Origin: Acidobacteriota bacterium
Lineage (GTDB): Bacteria; Acidobacteriota; Terriglobia; Terriglobales; Acidobacteriaceae
Length of the DNA stretch: 64,000 bases
Direction: 5' to 3'
Assembly: GCA_031296115.1 (NCBI GenBank)
Contig: JARLGI010000120.1
Span: 124,001-188,000 of the forward strand
Shown here: positions 55,729-64,000 of the stretch, one piece after another
How the letters are laid out: every line of letters begins with the position of its first letter
Numbering within the stretch: position 1 is the first letter of the stretch
Program-made: the position numbers and the translations under genes
The notes under the pieces: generated by a model
What the model saw: only the letters and a program-made list of their open reading frames with translations
What the model was told of the DNA's origin: nothing
The model's database searches: none

Positions 55729-57054
55729 ATGAAGAAGTTAGTCACTATCTTGCTGGTATTCGTCAGCGTCGCGCTGGTCCAGCAGTCGGTCGCCCAGGGA
55801 GCGGCGCAACCCGCGCAGGGCGCCCCGCCGACCCAGCAGAAACAAATCAAAGACCCTGCCGAATACAACGCCTACGTGAATGCCATCCAGCAGAGCGAAC
55901 CGACACAAAAGGTACAAGCCCTGGAGGCCTTTCTCCAGACCTATCCCAGCAGCGTGATGAAGGAAGACGGGTTGGAGCAGTTGATGGTGGCGTACCAGCA
56001 GGCGGGCAATGGACCCAAGACGATCGAGGCGGCCAACCGCGTCTTGCAGGTTAATCCCAACAACGTGCGCGCCCTCGCCCTGCTGGCTTACAACTATCGC
56101 GCGGCGGCTGCCCAGGGTGGTTCGCAGATGCAGCAGAACCTCGCTCAGGCAGAGCAGTATGGCCAAAGAGGACTGCAGGCGTTGCACAACATGCCCAAGC
56201 CGGAAGGCATGAGTGACGCTGACTTCACCAAGCTCCACAACGAGACAACGGCCATTTTCGACGGCGCCGTGGGTTTTGCGGCCTTGCAGAGAAAGGACTT
56301 CACGGCCGCGCAGAAAGACTTCCGTGAAGCGGTGGCGGACGAGTCCCAGCCCAACATTTCTGATATCTATCCCTTGGCGACTGCTGATCTCGAAGCCAAG
56401 CCGATGAACCCCGAGGGGTTCTGGTTCATTGTTAAGGCGGCACAGTTGGCGCAAGGGCCCGGACAACAGCAGATCCTCGAGTACGGCCGCAAGAAGTACA
56501 TTCGCTACCACGGCTCGGAGCAGGGCTGGACTGAGCTGGTCAATGATGCCAAGGCCTCAGCGAGCGTGATGCCTCCGGCGGGATTCACGGTGGCCGCAGC
56601 ACCGCCGCCTCCATCCCCCGCCCAGCAAGCTGCCGACCTGGTGAAGGCCAAGGATCCCAAGCAGATGAGTTTCGCGGAGTGGGAATCGGTCCTGTCCTCG
56701 GGCAACCAGCAGGCCGCTGACACGGTTTGGAGCGCCATCAAGGACAAGGCGGTGAAGCTGCAAGCCAGCGTCATCAGCGCCACCTCAACCGGAGTGAAGC
56801 TGGCTGGCAGCGATGACGACATCGAGGCGAAGGCTGCGGATATTGCTTTGTCGATGGCCAAGCCCATACCGGCCCGTCTGGCGCCGCAACCGGGAACCAT
56901 GATGGCTTTCCAGGGTACGGTGAGGAGCTATACACCGACTCCCTTCATGATGACTATGACCGAGGGTGTGCTGCTGGATAAGAACGGCAACCCGGTCTCC
57001 AGCGCTCCGGCGTCCGCGCATCCCGCGACGACGCACAAAAAGCCGGCACAGTAG
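55729..57054 (+). CDS. Secreted TPR-like repeat protein
   Basis: Signal peptide MKKLVTILLVFVSVALVQQSVAQ; helical repeats (VQALEAFLQTYPSSVMKEDGLEQLMVAYQQAGN...NPNNVRALALLAYNYRA). Confidence 0.8.
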   Translation: MKKLVTILLVFVSVALVQQSVAQGAAQPAQGAPPTQQKQIKDPAEYNAYVNAIQQSEPTQKVQALEAFLQTYPSSVMKEDGLEQLMVAYQQAGNGPKTIEAANRVLQVNPNNVRALALLAYNYRAAAAQGGSQMQQNLAQAEQYGQRGLQALHNMPKPEGMSDADFTKLHNETTAIFDGAVGFAALQRKDFTAAQKDFREAVADESQPNISDIYPLATADLEAKPMNPEGFWFIVKAAQLAQGPGQQQILEYGRKKYIRYHGSEQGWTELVNDAKASASVMPPAGFTVAAAPPPPSPAQQAADLVKAKDPKQMSFAEWESVLSSGNQQAADTVWSAIKDKAVKLQASVISATSTGVKLAGSDDDIEAKAADIALSMAKPIPARLAPQPGTMMAFQGTVRSYTPTPFMMTMTEGVLLDKNGNPVSSAPASAHPATTHKKPAQ

Positions 57055-57070
57055 TTGGGCTGCGGTCTGA

Positions 57071-57103
57071 GAAAAGGGAGCAGCCAGTGGCTGCTCCCTT
57101 TTC
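57071..57103. terminator. Strong, probably bidirectional Rho-independent terminator
   Basis: GAAAAGGGAGCAGCCA GT GGCTGCTCCCTTTTC between convergent genes. Confidence 0.88.
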
Positions 57104-57151
57104 TATCTGCAGGAAATCTCTGGGCGGGCGACGCCTGGCAAAGAGCTTGGA

Positions 57152-57480
57152 CTAGCGGGCTGCCTTCTTTTCCAGGCTCAAGGCGTGAGCGCTGCGCGGC
57201 GGCCGGCGCGTTCCGGCGCGCAACTCCTTGGGATTGAGCTTGAGCTCGGCGATGGTGCGGCTCAGGGTATTGCGGTGCATGCCGAGGAGGCGCGCGGCTT
57301 TGCACTGATTGCCCTTGCTATCCAGCAGGACCGTCAGAATAAACCGCTTCTTGAATTCCGCGACCGCTTCGGAGTAGGTGATACCTTTTATGTACATCTG
57401 CGAAACCAGAGCTTCCAGTTGGTCTTTCACAGCGCCTCTCTTGATCTTCTTATAAATTGCAATCGCTTCTGAATACGTTA
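57152..57480 (-). CDS. Fis-type HTH DNA-binding protein (start uncertain)
   Basis: AEFKKRFILTVLLDSKGNQCKAARLLGMHRNTLSRTIAELKL; upstream LTYSEAIAIYKKIKRGAVKDQLEAL also looks coding. First in-frame ATG is at 57397. Confidence 0.75.
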
Positions 57481-58041
57481 AGACTTTCCACCGCCAACGT
57501 CGCGCTGCCCAGGAACGTGTTCCGGTAGCGTCCGCAAAAGGTTCCAGCCTTGCCGAAACCGTTCCCGCAGCTCCGCGGGCGCAGCCCAAATCAGGGCACG
57601 GCCGCTGACCAGCATATACGGCGCAAGCCGCGACTGCTGGAGCCATCCCCACTGCGGAGCAAAAGCCGCCAGGGCCAGCACCATGACCGTGGCCATCGCC
57701 GAGCCGCGCACAAACCCGAACACCGCGCCCAGCAGGCGATCGAACCAGCGTAGTCCCACGCCATGGACCGCCCAGCGTACAATCCGGCCCAGCACTCCCG
57801 CCAGCAGCAGTACCGCGACAAATATGGTAAAGAACCCGGCGATGTCCGCCGCCCACCGGGAATTTACGTAATGCGAATACCATGCCGCCACCCGGGGATA
57901 TTCCCAGGCCGCTAGCAAGTACCCGGCAACCACGCCTCCGAGCGAGAAAAACTCATACACGAATCCTTGTGCGATCGCCTGCAAAACAGAGAGCAAAACG
58001 ATCAGCACCAGGACCCAATCGAAAATAGACAGGCCCAACAT
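57478..58041 (-). CDS. CvpA-family protein
   Basis: FDWVLVLIVLLSVLQAIAQGFVYEFFSLGGVVAGYLLAAWEY; four-TM CvpA topology. Confidence 0.87.
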   Translation of the reverse strand: MLGLSIFDWVLVLIVLLSVLQAIAQGFVYEFFSLGGVVAGYLLAAWEYPRVAAWYSHYVNSRWAADIAGFFTIFVAVLLLAGVLGRIVRWAVHGVGLRWFDRLLGAVFGFVRGSAMATVMVLALAAFAPQWGWLQQSRLAPYMLVSGRALIWAAPAELRERFRQGWNLLRTLPEHVPGQRDVGGGKS

Positions 58042-58051
58042 TCGGCTTTCC

Positions 58052-58963
58052 CTACGCTGGCAGTGGATGCCCGGTCAGCTGGGTATAAGCCTCGATGTAC
58101 TTTTCGCTGGTTTGGGCCGCCACTTCCGGAGGTAAGGCCGGAGCCGGCGGCTGTTTGTTCCACTTGATCGCTTCCAGGTAGTCACGCACGTATTGCTTGT
58201 CGAACGAGTCCTGTTGCCCACCCGGCCTATATTTGTCCTTCGGCCAGAAGCGGGATGAGTCGGGCGTGAGGACCTCATCGGCCAGTACCAGTCCGCCGGG
58301 TGTCCGGCCGAACTCGAACTTGGTGTCGGCGATGATGATGCCCCGCTTCTCGGCATAATCCGCCGCTGTCTGATAAATCCTGACGCTCAGATCGCGAAGC
58401 TGTTCGCTCAGTTCGCGGCCGGCGAGGGTAACCATGTGGTCGAACGAGATGTTCTCGTCATGCCCACTGGTCGCCTTGATAGCCGGTGTGAAAATCGGTT
58501 CCGGCAGCTTGTCCGATTCCTTCAGTCCGGCTGGCAGCTTGATGCCGCACACCACGCCACTGGATTTGTATTCCTTCCAGCCTGATCCGGAAAGATAGCC
58601 GCGGACCACGCACTCGATGGCAATCATGTCGGCGCGTACCACCAGCATGGAGCGGCCGCACAGTTGCGCGGCGTACTTCTGCAGCTCCGGCGGATACCTG
58701 TGCGCATCGGCAGTCGCCAGGTGGTTGGGGACAATGTCCTTCAGGAAATCGAACCAGAACAGCGAGAGCTGGGTCAGGACCCGGCCTTTCTGCGGGATGC
58801 CGGTAGCGAGCACGTAGTCGAACGCCGAGATACGGTCGGTGGCAACGAACAGCAGATGCTCGTTGTCAACACTATAAATGTCACGCACCTTCCCGCTCGC
58901 GTGCAGTTCGAGTTCGGGAAAGTCAGTGCGGAGGATGATGTCGGGGCTTAGGGTTGAATTCAT
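58052..58963 (-). CDS. purC: Phosphoribosylaminoimidazole-succinocarboxamide synthase
   Basis: SGKVRDIYSVDNEHLLFVATDRISAFDYVL; IIIADTKFEFGRTPGGLVLADEVLTPDSSRFW. Confidence 0.95.
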   Translation of the reverse strand: MNSTLSPDIILRTDFPELELHASGKVRDIYSVDNEHLLFVATDRISAFDYVLATGIPQKGRVLTQLSLFWFDFLKDIVPNHLATADAHRYPPELQKYAAQLCGRSMLVVRADMIAIECVVRGYLSGSGWKEYKSSGVVCGIKLPAGLKESDKLPEPIFTPAIKATSGHDENISFDHMVTLAGRELSEQLRDLSVRIYQTAADYAEKRGIIIADTKFEFGRTPGGLVLADEVLTPDSSRFWPKDKYRPGGQQDSFDKQYVRDYLEAIKWNKQPPAPALPPEVAAQTSEKYIEAYTQLTGHPLPA

Positions 58964-59260
58964 GGCGTCGCGTTATTTGAATTTCAGAAGTCGTCGCGTA
59001 TTTTTAATGTGCGCGGCAAGTTTGTCAACGGGGTATGAATTCCGTTCTTGGGACCAACCCCAAAAATCCCCCGGAAAACTCTTGACAGAATGCCTGCCCG
59101 CGCGAAACCCGCATGGTTAGTGACTTTTCAGGCAATCAAGCCCACCTGCAGCGCACTCCAAAAATGGCGCCGGCTCAAGCCGTGGGCTGAAGCGCAAACT
59201 CCAGTCCGTTGTCAAGAGTCCCGACCCAAAAGATTATCGGCGGTGTGTCATCGTTGGCCG

Positions 59261-59557
59261 CTAGTCCGCAGCGGTGCGGCGGACGGTGCGGGCGTCCTCG
59301 ATATATTGCACATCGGGTGCGCCAACCACGCCGGCCTCCTGCATCCTCTTCTTCATATCGTCGGACGACATGAACTTGCGTGCCTGCTCGAGACTGTCCC
59401 AATCCGACATCAGAACCACTTCCCGCGGGTCGTCCACGCTCTGAAACAGGCGGAAGTCGGTTTCACCAGCATGCCTGCGGGTGTTGAGGTGGGCATCGAA
59501 TGCTTCTTTCCAGCGGCTGTAATCCGCCACCTTGTGGCGGACCAGTACGTGAACCAT
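59261..59557 (-). CDS. Dimeric alpha-beta-barrel (antibiotic-biosynthesis-monooxygenase-like) protein
   Basis: MVHVLVRHKVADYSRWKEAFDAHLNTRRHAGETDFRLFQSVDDPREVVLMSDWDSLEQARKF. Confidence 0.75.
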   Translation of the reverse strand: MVHVLVRHKVADYSRWKEAFDAHLNTRRHAGETDFRLFQSVDDPREVVLMSDWDSLEQARKFMSSDDMKKRMQEAGVVGAPDVQYIEDARTVRRTAAD

Positions 59558-59783
59558 AACAGGGCCTCCCAAAATCCGTTTCGTCCCTTTCAAGATACGA
59601 AATCCGGGGCCGAATGGGAACCGGGAAATGTAGCCGACATATGTGACGTGCCGCACAGACAAAGAGGGCGGGGAGGCTGAAAAGCACTTCCGCCAAATTG
59701 TGATGCCGGACAACAGTGGGCACGGTGACACCCTCGCGCCCGAGTACGCTATACTTCCGAAAATCAATCCCAGGGAGTGAGAA

Positions 59784-60290
59784 TTGCCCCGCATCGTCAT
59801 TCGGTCCTCTGATATTCACGCCGCCGGCTGCTTCGCCCTTACCGAGGTTCCCAAAGGCTCCCGAATCCTGGAATACACCGGAGAGCGCATCAGCAAAGCG
59901 GAAGGCGACACTCGCTACGATGGCCGGCTTTTCACCTACCTATTCGGCATTGGTGACGGCGAGGTGGTCATTGATGGCCACGGCATGGCCATGTTTGTGA
60001 ACCATTCGTGCGACCCCAACTGTGAGATCGAAGAGACCAAGGGCCGGGTTTATATCGAGGCGTTGCGCGAAATCGCTGCCGGAGAAGAACTGACGTACGA
60101 TTACTCGCTGTACGACGGCGCCGACGAAGATCCAGCGATTTGCTCCTGCGGCAGCGAGAATTGCCGGGGCACCATGTATTGTCCGGAAGAAGTTGAGAAA
60201 AGACGGCGCGCCGCGGCCAAGGCAAAGAAACGAGTAGGTTTGGCTGCCGGCAACAACGGCAACCGCCGAACGGCTTTGGGCAATCCCTGA
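59784..60290 (+). CDS. SET-domain protein with post-SET-like Cys cluster
   Basis: SDIHAAGCFALTEVPKGSRILEYTGERIS; MAMFVNHSCDPNCEIE; AGEELTYDYSLY; CSCGSENCRGTMY. Confidence 0.92.
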   Translation: MPRIVIRSSDIHAAGCFALTEVPKGSRILEYTGERISKAEGDTRYDGRLFTYLFGIGDGEVVIDGHGMAMFVNHSCDPNCEIEETKGRVYIEALREIAAGEELTYDYSLYDGADEDPAICSCGSENCRGTMYCPEEVEKRRRAAAKAKKRVGLAAGNNGNRRTALGNP

Positions 60291-60440
60291 TCTAGCTTTT
60301 CGCTTGCGACCTTGCCGACGGCACGAACGGGGAAACTTCTTTGCTCGAATGGTGTTTTGATGGCCGAGTACTTTGAAGCCGCTTGGTGGAAGAGATCGTT
60401 TACCCTGCAACACGTTGAATGATGAATAAGGAGTATTGCG

Positions 60441-60872
60441 GTGATTAAGAACTTAGTGCATTCAGCCGTCATGCTCGCAGTTCTGGTGACTGGTGGAACG
60501 CTGTGCGCCCAGATGTCGCAAACCCCCTACCAGCCCAGCCCCGGTCCACGTGCGGTCCCGCCGTCCCCCGAGCAGCGTCTCCAACGCATGACCCAGCAAC
60601 TGGGCCTGACGGACGCCCAGCAACAGCAAATCAAGCCCTTGCTGGAGAGCGAGTCGCAACAGATGCAGGCCTTGCAACAGGACGCCTCCATCTCCCAACC
60701 CGACAAATGGACGAAGATGAAACAGATCCGGCAGAGCACCACCGACCAGATCAAACCCATCCTGACCTCCGATCAGCAGAAGAAGTTCGACGAAATGCAG
60801 GCCCAGCACCCGCATAAGAGTTTCCAGGTACACACGACGGACAACCCGCCACAGAGTCCACCGAAGCAGTGA
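60441..60872 (+). CDS. Secreted Spy/CpxP-like (LTxxQ-type) helical protein
   Basis: Signal peptide; RLQRMTQQLGLTDAQQQQIKPLLESES...IKPILTSDQQKKFDEMQ. Confidence 0.7.
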   Translation: MIKNLVHSAVMLAVLVTGGTLCAQMSQTPYQPSPGPRAVPPSPEQRLQRMTQQLGLTDAQQQQIKPLLESESQQMQALQQDASISQPDKWTKMKQIRQSTTDQIKPILTSDQQKKFDEMQAQHPHKSFQVHTTDNPPQSPPKQ

Positions 60873-60882
60873 TTTGACCGCA

Positions 60883-60912
60883 GGCGAGCGGTGTAATCCC
60901 ACACTGCTTGCC
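60883..60912 (+). terminator. Hairpin between the Spy-like gene and cbiM
   Basis: GGCGAGCGGTGT-aatccc-ACACTGCTTGCC pairs over 12 bp allowing G-U pairs; followed by TTGTCC. Confidence 0.4.
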
Positions 60913-60977
60913 TTGTCCGCCGGAGTCCGCCTCATGCGTTAGGATAAGTCTCGCCCACTTACCGGGGCGCGCCGGCC

Positions 60978-62054
60978 ATGCATATTCCTGACGGATACCT
61001 GAGTCCCTCGACCTGTGTGACGCTCTATGCCGGCGCCGCTGTGGGCTGGTACGCCTCGCTGAAACGCCTGAAGCGCGTGCTGTTGAGCCGGATGGTGCCT
61101 CTCATCTCCGTCTTCGCGGCCTTCGCCTTCGTGGTGATGATGTTTAACCTCCCGCTGCCGGGTGGCACCACCGGGCATGCTCTGGGCGTCACTATCGCTG
61201 CCATCGTGCTTGGCCCATCGGGCGCCGTCCTCGCCGTTTCCATCGCTCTGGCCATACAGGCGCTCTTCTTCGGCGACGGGGGCATCAGCACCCTGGGTGC
61301 TAATTGCTGCAATATGGCGATCGTCGGCTCGCTGGTCGCCTACGGAACCTATCGCCTGATTGCCGCCGGCACAGCTATTTCTTCAAAGCGAAGAGTTGCT
61401 GCGGCGGCTATTGCCGGCTATCTTGCGCTGAACGCGACCGCCCTGATAGCTGCGATCGAGTTCGGCATCCAGCCCGCACTGTTTCATACCGCCAATGGAA
61501 CGCCGCTGTACGCGCCTTATCCGCTGGGCATCGCGATTCCCGCGATGATGATTGGCCACCTGACATTCGCCGGACTGGCCGAGGCCGTCATCAGCGCAGG
61601 TCTGGTTGCGCATCTGCAGGTCGCCGACCCGGGGCTCTTGCGTGCAACCTCGGGAATCGCCGCCCGCGGGGATGCAGCCTCGCCATCCGAGCAGCCAGCC
61701 ACGAAATCTCTCCGCCGCCTGTGGCTCACCGTGGTTTTTCTCATGCTCCTGACGCCTCTTGGCATATTGGCAGCCGGAACGGCGTGGGGTGAATGGGCGC
61801 CGTCAGAATTCGCGCGCGGCGGATCGGTGCCGCAACCAACGGGCCCTTCCCACGGGCTCGCGGTCACCGCCGGCATGCAGCGCTTGTCCACCCTGTGGAC
61901 CGCGCCGTTCCCGTCCTACGCGCCCGGCTTCGTTAAGAGCCCCGCCTTCGGGTATCTGCTTTCCGCGATGTTCGGAGTAGGATTCCTGCTGGCGGCTTCG
62001 CTGCTTCTGCAGCACTACTTCAAGCGCCGCCGTTCGACGGGACACTCGTCATGA
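60978..62054 (+). CDS. cbiM: ECF-type cobalt/nickel transporter component CbiM with C-terminal PDGLE/CbiN-like region
   Basis: MHIPDGYLSPSTCVTLYAGAAVGWY; MFNLPLPGGTTGHALGVTIAAIVLGPSGAVLAVSIALAIQALFFGDGGISTLGANCCNMAIVGS. Confidence 0.93.
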   Translation: MHIPDGYLSPSTCVTLYAGAAVGWYASLKRLKRVLLSRMVPLISVFAAFAFVVMMFNLPLPGGTTGHALGVTIAAIVLGPSGAVLAVSIALAIQALFFGDGGISTLGANCCNMAIVGSLVAYGTYRLIAAGTAISSKRRVAAAAIAGYLALNATALIAAIEFGIQPALFHTANGTPLYAPYPLGIAIPAMMIGHLTFAGLAEAVISAGLVAHLQVADPGLLRATSGIAARGDAASPSEQPATKSLRRLWLTVVFLMLLTPLGILAAGTAWGEWAPSEFARGGSVPQPTGPSHGLAVTAGMQRLSTLWTAPFPSYAPGFVKSPAFGYLLSAMFGVGFLLAASLLLQHYFKRRRSTGHSS

Positions 62055-62869
62055 GCCGCGGCACGGTCGTACGCTCTACCGTGATGGGCTTTGCCCGCGC
62101 ATTGGCGCGCGCCCTGATCTCCGAAGACATTGCCCGTCGTCGCGGACTGCTCCAGTCCCTCGACCCCCGAGTGCGGCTGGTCGGGCTGTTTTCGCTGGTT
62201 CTGGCGGTGACCTTGTCGCGAAGACTCTGGGTGGTGGGAGTGCTGTTTGTTGTGGCGCTCGCGGTCGCAGTCCTGTCGAACGTCAGCCTAGCGATTCTCG
62301 CCAAACGGGTCTGGCTGGTCGTCTTCGTTTTCACCAGCGCGATCGCCTTTCCTGCGATTTTCCTGACACCTGGAACGCCGGTTGCGACCTTTGCCGGCGG
62401 AGCAGTTCACATCACCGAACAAGGCTTGACGACCTCTGGGCTGCTCATCGCCCGCGTGGAGACCGCGGTCACGTTCACGACGCTGCTCATCCTGTGCACT
62501 GCGTGGGCGCAGGTACTGAAGGCGCTGCGTTCCTTCCGCCTGCCACAAGAGGCCATCGCCATGCTGGCGATGACGCACCGCTACATCTTTCTTCTCACGG
62601 AAACCGCGACACAGGTGTTTGAGTCGCGCGAGAGCCGGACAGTCGGCGTGCTGCCGGCGGCCGAGCAGCGCCGCATCACCGCCGCAACTGCGGGAGTTTT
62701 GCTGAGCAAGAGCATCGACCTGAGCAACGATGTCTACCTAGCGATGCAGTCCCGCGGCTTTCGCGGAGAAATTCGTACCCTCTCCGAATTTCACATGCAG
62801 TCTTGGGACTACGTGGGGCTGCTGGCATTTCTCCTAGCTGGCGGCGCAGCCGTCTGGATGGGAAGGTAG
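62051..62869 (+). CDS. cbiQ: ECF transporter transmembrane component CbiQ
   Basis: LDPRVRLVGLFSLVLAVTLSRRL; FRLPQEAIAMLAMTHRYIFLLTETATQVFESRESRTV; overlaps cbiM by 4 bp. Confidence 0.9.
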   Translation: MSRGTVVRSTVMGFARALARALISEDIARRRGLLQSLDPRVRLVGLFSLVLAVTLSRRLWVVGVLFVVALAVAVLSNVSLAILAKRVWLVVFVFTSAIAFPAIFLTPGTPVATFAGGAVHITEQGLTTSGLLIARVETAVTFTTLLILCTAWAQVLKALRSFRLPQEAIAMLAMTHRYIFLLTETATQVFESRESRTVGVLPAAEQRRITAATAGVLLSKSIDLSNDVYLAMQSRGFRGEIRTLSEFHMQSWDYVGLLAFLLAGGAAVWMGR

Positions 62870-62875
62870 GCAGAA

Positions 62876-63688
62876 TTGGCTCCCATCTTCGACTTGCGCG
62901 ATGTCTGCTTCGAATATGAGCGCATCCCAGCGTTGCGCGGGCTCTCGCTACAGATTGCCGCCGGTGAGAGCGTCGCGCTGCTGGGCGCCAACGGCTCGGG
63001 CAAGTCCACGCTGCTGCGCCTGCTCGATGCGCTGTGCTTTCCGTCGCAAGGCACGATCGACTTCGGTGGTCAGCGCCTGTCCCAAGAGCTCTTTCAAAAG
63101 GACGGCTTCGCACTGGGATTTCGCCGCCGAGTGGCGCTGGTCTTTCAAAATCCCGATGTGCAACTGTTCAATCCCACCGTCTTCGATGAGGTGGCATTCG
63201 GCCCCTTGCAGTTGCAATGGCCAAAGGAAAAGGTCGTGTCCCAGGTCGCGGCAACCTTGGAACTGATGAGCCTCGCCCATCTTCGCGATCGGCCGCCCTA
63301 TCGTCTTTCTGGCGGTGAGAAGAAGCGGGTGGCGCTGGCTTCGGTCATCGTTCTCGATCCTGAGGTTCTGCTTCTGGACGAACCCACCTCCACCCTAGAC
63401 CCGCGCAGCCAGAGCCAGATCATCGACCTGATCCAGGAGTGGAAGGGCTCGTCCAAGACGATCATCACCGCGACCCATCAGTTGGAGATCGTGGAAGACA
63501 TCGCCAGCCGCGTTGCCGTGCTGGAGGAAGGGAAGTTGGCTGCCAGTGATTCCCCGGCGGAAATTCTCTCCAATCACGAGTTACTGTTGCGCGCCAACCT
63601 AGTGCATGCCCATCGTCACTCCCACGGAACCGTGACCCACTCCCATCCGCATCTGCACGCGCACTCCAAGCACGAACACGAGCATTAA
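62876..63688 (+). CDS. cbiO: ECF transporter ATPase CbiO with His-rich C-terminal tail
   Basis: LLGANGSGKSTLLRLLDAL; RLSGGEKKRVALASVIVLDPEVLLLDEPTSTLDPRS; tail HAHRHSHGTVTHSHPHLHAHSKHEHEH. Confidence 0.93.
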   Translation: MAPIFDLRDVCFEYERIPALRGLSLQIAAGESVALLGANGSGKSTLLRLLDALCFPSQGTIDFGGQRLSQELFQKDGFALGFRRRVALVFQNPDVQLFNPTVFDEVAFGPLQLQWPKEKVVSQVAATLELMSLAHLRDRPPYRLSGGEKKRVALASVIVLDPEVLLLDEPTSTLDPRSQSQIIDLIQEWKGSSKTIITATHQLEIVEDIASRVAVLEEGKLAASDSPAEILSNHELLLRANLVHAHRHSHGTVTHSHPHLHAHSKHEHEH

Positions 63689-64000
63689 ACGCCGCGCAGT
63701 CCCTAATATGAGCGAGCTTCCTCCCTCCAACCCGGCAGGGGCAGACTCGGTTTGCTCACATTCCAATGTGACCTGCGTCCTTGCGCCGCTGCTGCGGAGA
63801 CGCGGACATTGATATCGTGAGGCAAGAGTTTTGGCGTCTCTTCCTCCCGGCTACGCGCAGTGTGCAGCCGGAAGCAACTCTTTGACAGATCAAAGCAACT
63901 CGGTTGTAGTCGCACCCGACGACGCACGGTCTACTTACTAGGTGATTACTTATGCCAGGGCCATCATCCCATCGAATGGAATTCTAGGTGTATAAGCCTA

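Overview
GC-rich chromosomal window, probably Acidobacteriota-like (inference from gene families and style), almost entirely protein-coding on both strands. I see no rRNA, tRNA, CRISPR array or intact mobile element. It carries one SRP RNA gene (about 34132-34237). Recognisable blocks: mutY/peroxiredoxin/M28 peptidase; a ferritin-like / Cys-rich / radical-SAM locus; a carbohydrate block (GH15 glucoamylase-transketolase-RpiB-HAD on the minus strand, faced by a divergent regulator and followed by a PfkB kinase); a BPSL0067/STY0301-like pair; HAL-type ammonia-lyase; fabH; AspA plus class I fumarase; M48 protease; ABC-2 exporter; citrate synthase; NifS-MnmA; purC; a SET-domain protein; and an ECF-type Co/Ni transporter (CbiM-CbiQ-CbiO). 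The most novel-looking item is the divergent regulator at 18093-18866: an RpiB/LacA/LacB-fold domain with its catalytic residues replaced, fused to an AraC-type HTH, facing an operon that contains a canonical RpiB. Other leads: a BPSL0067-like gene with an in-frame amber codon beside an intact STY0301-like partner, a radical SAM/SPASM gene with a collapsed middle, a cPLA2/patatin-like protein whose catalytic dyad is split by a large membrane insert, a promoter-linked structured leader at 55580-55728, a shared C-terminal module in two adjacent secreted proteins, a Cas2/SinR-like orphan, REP-like repeats with a RAYT relic, and TGAC-N4-GTCA operator-like sites. All family calls come from reading the translations; no database search was run.
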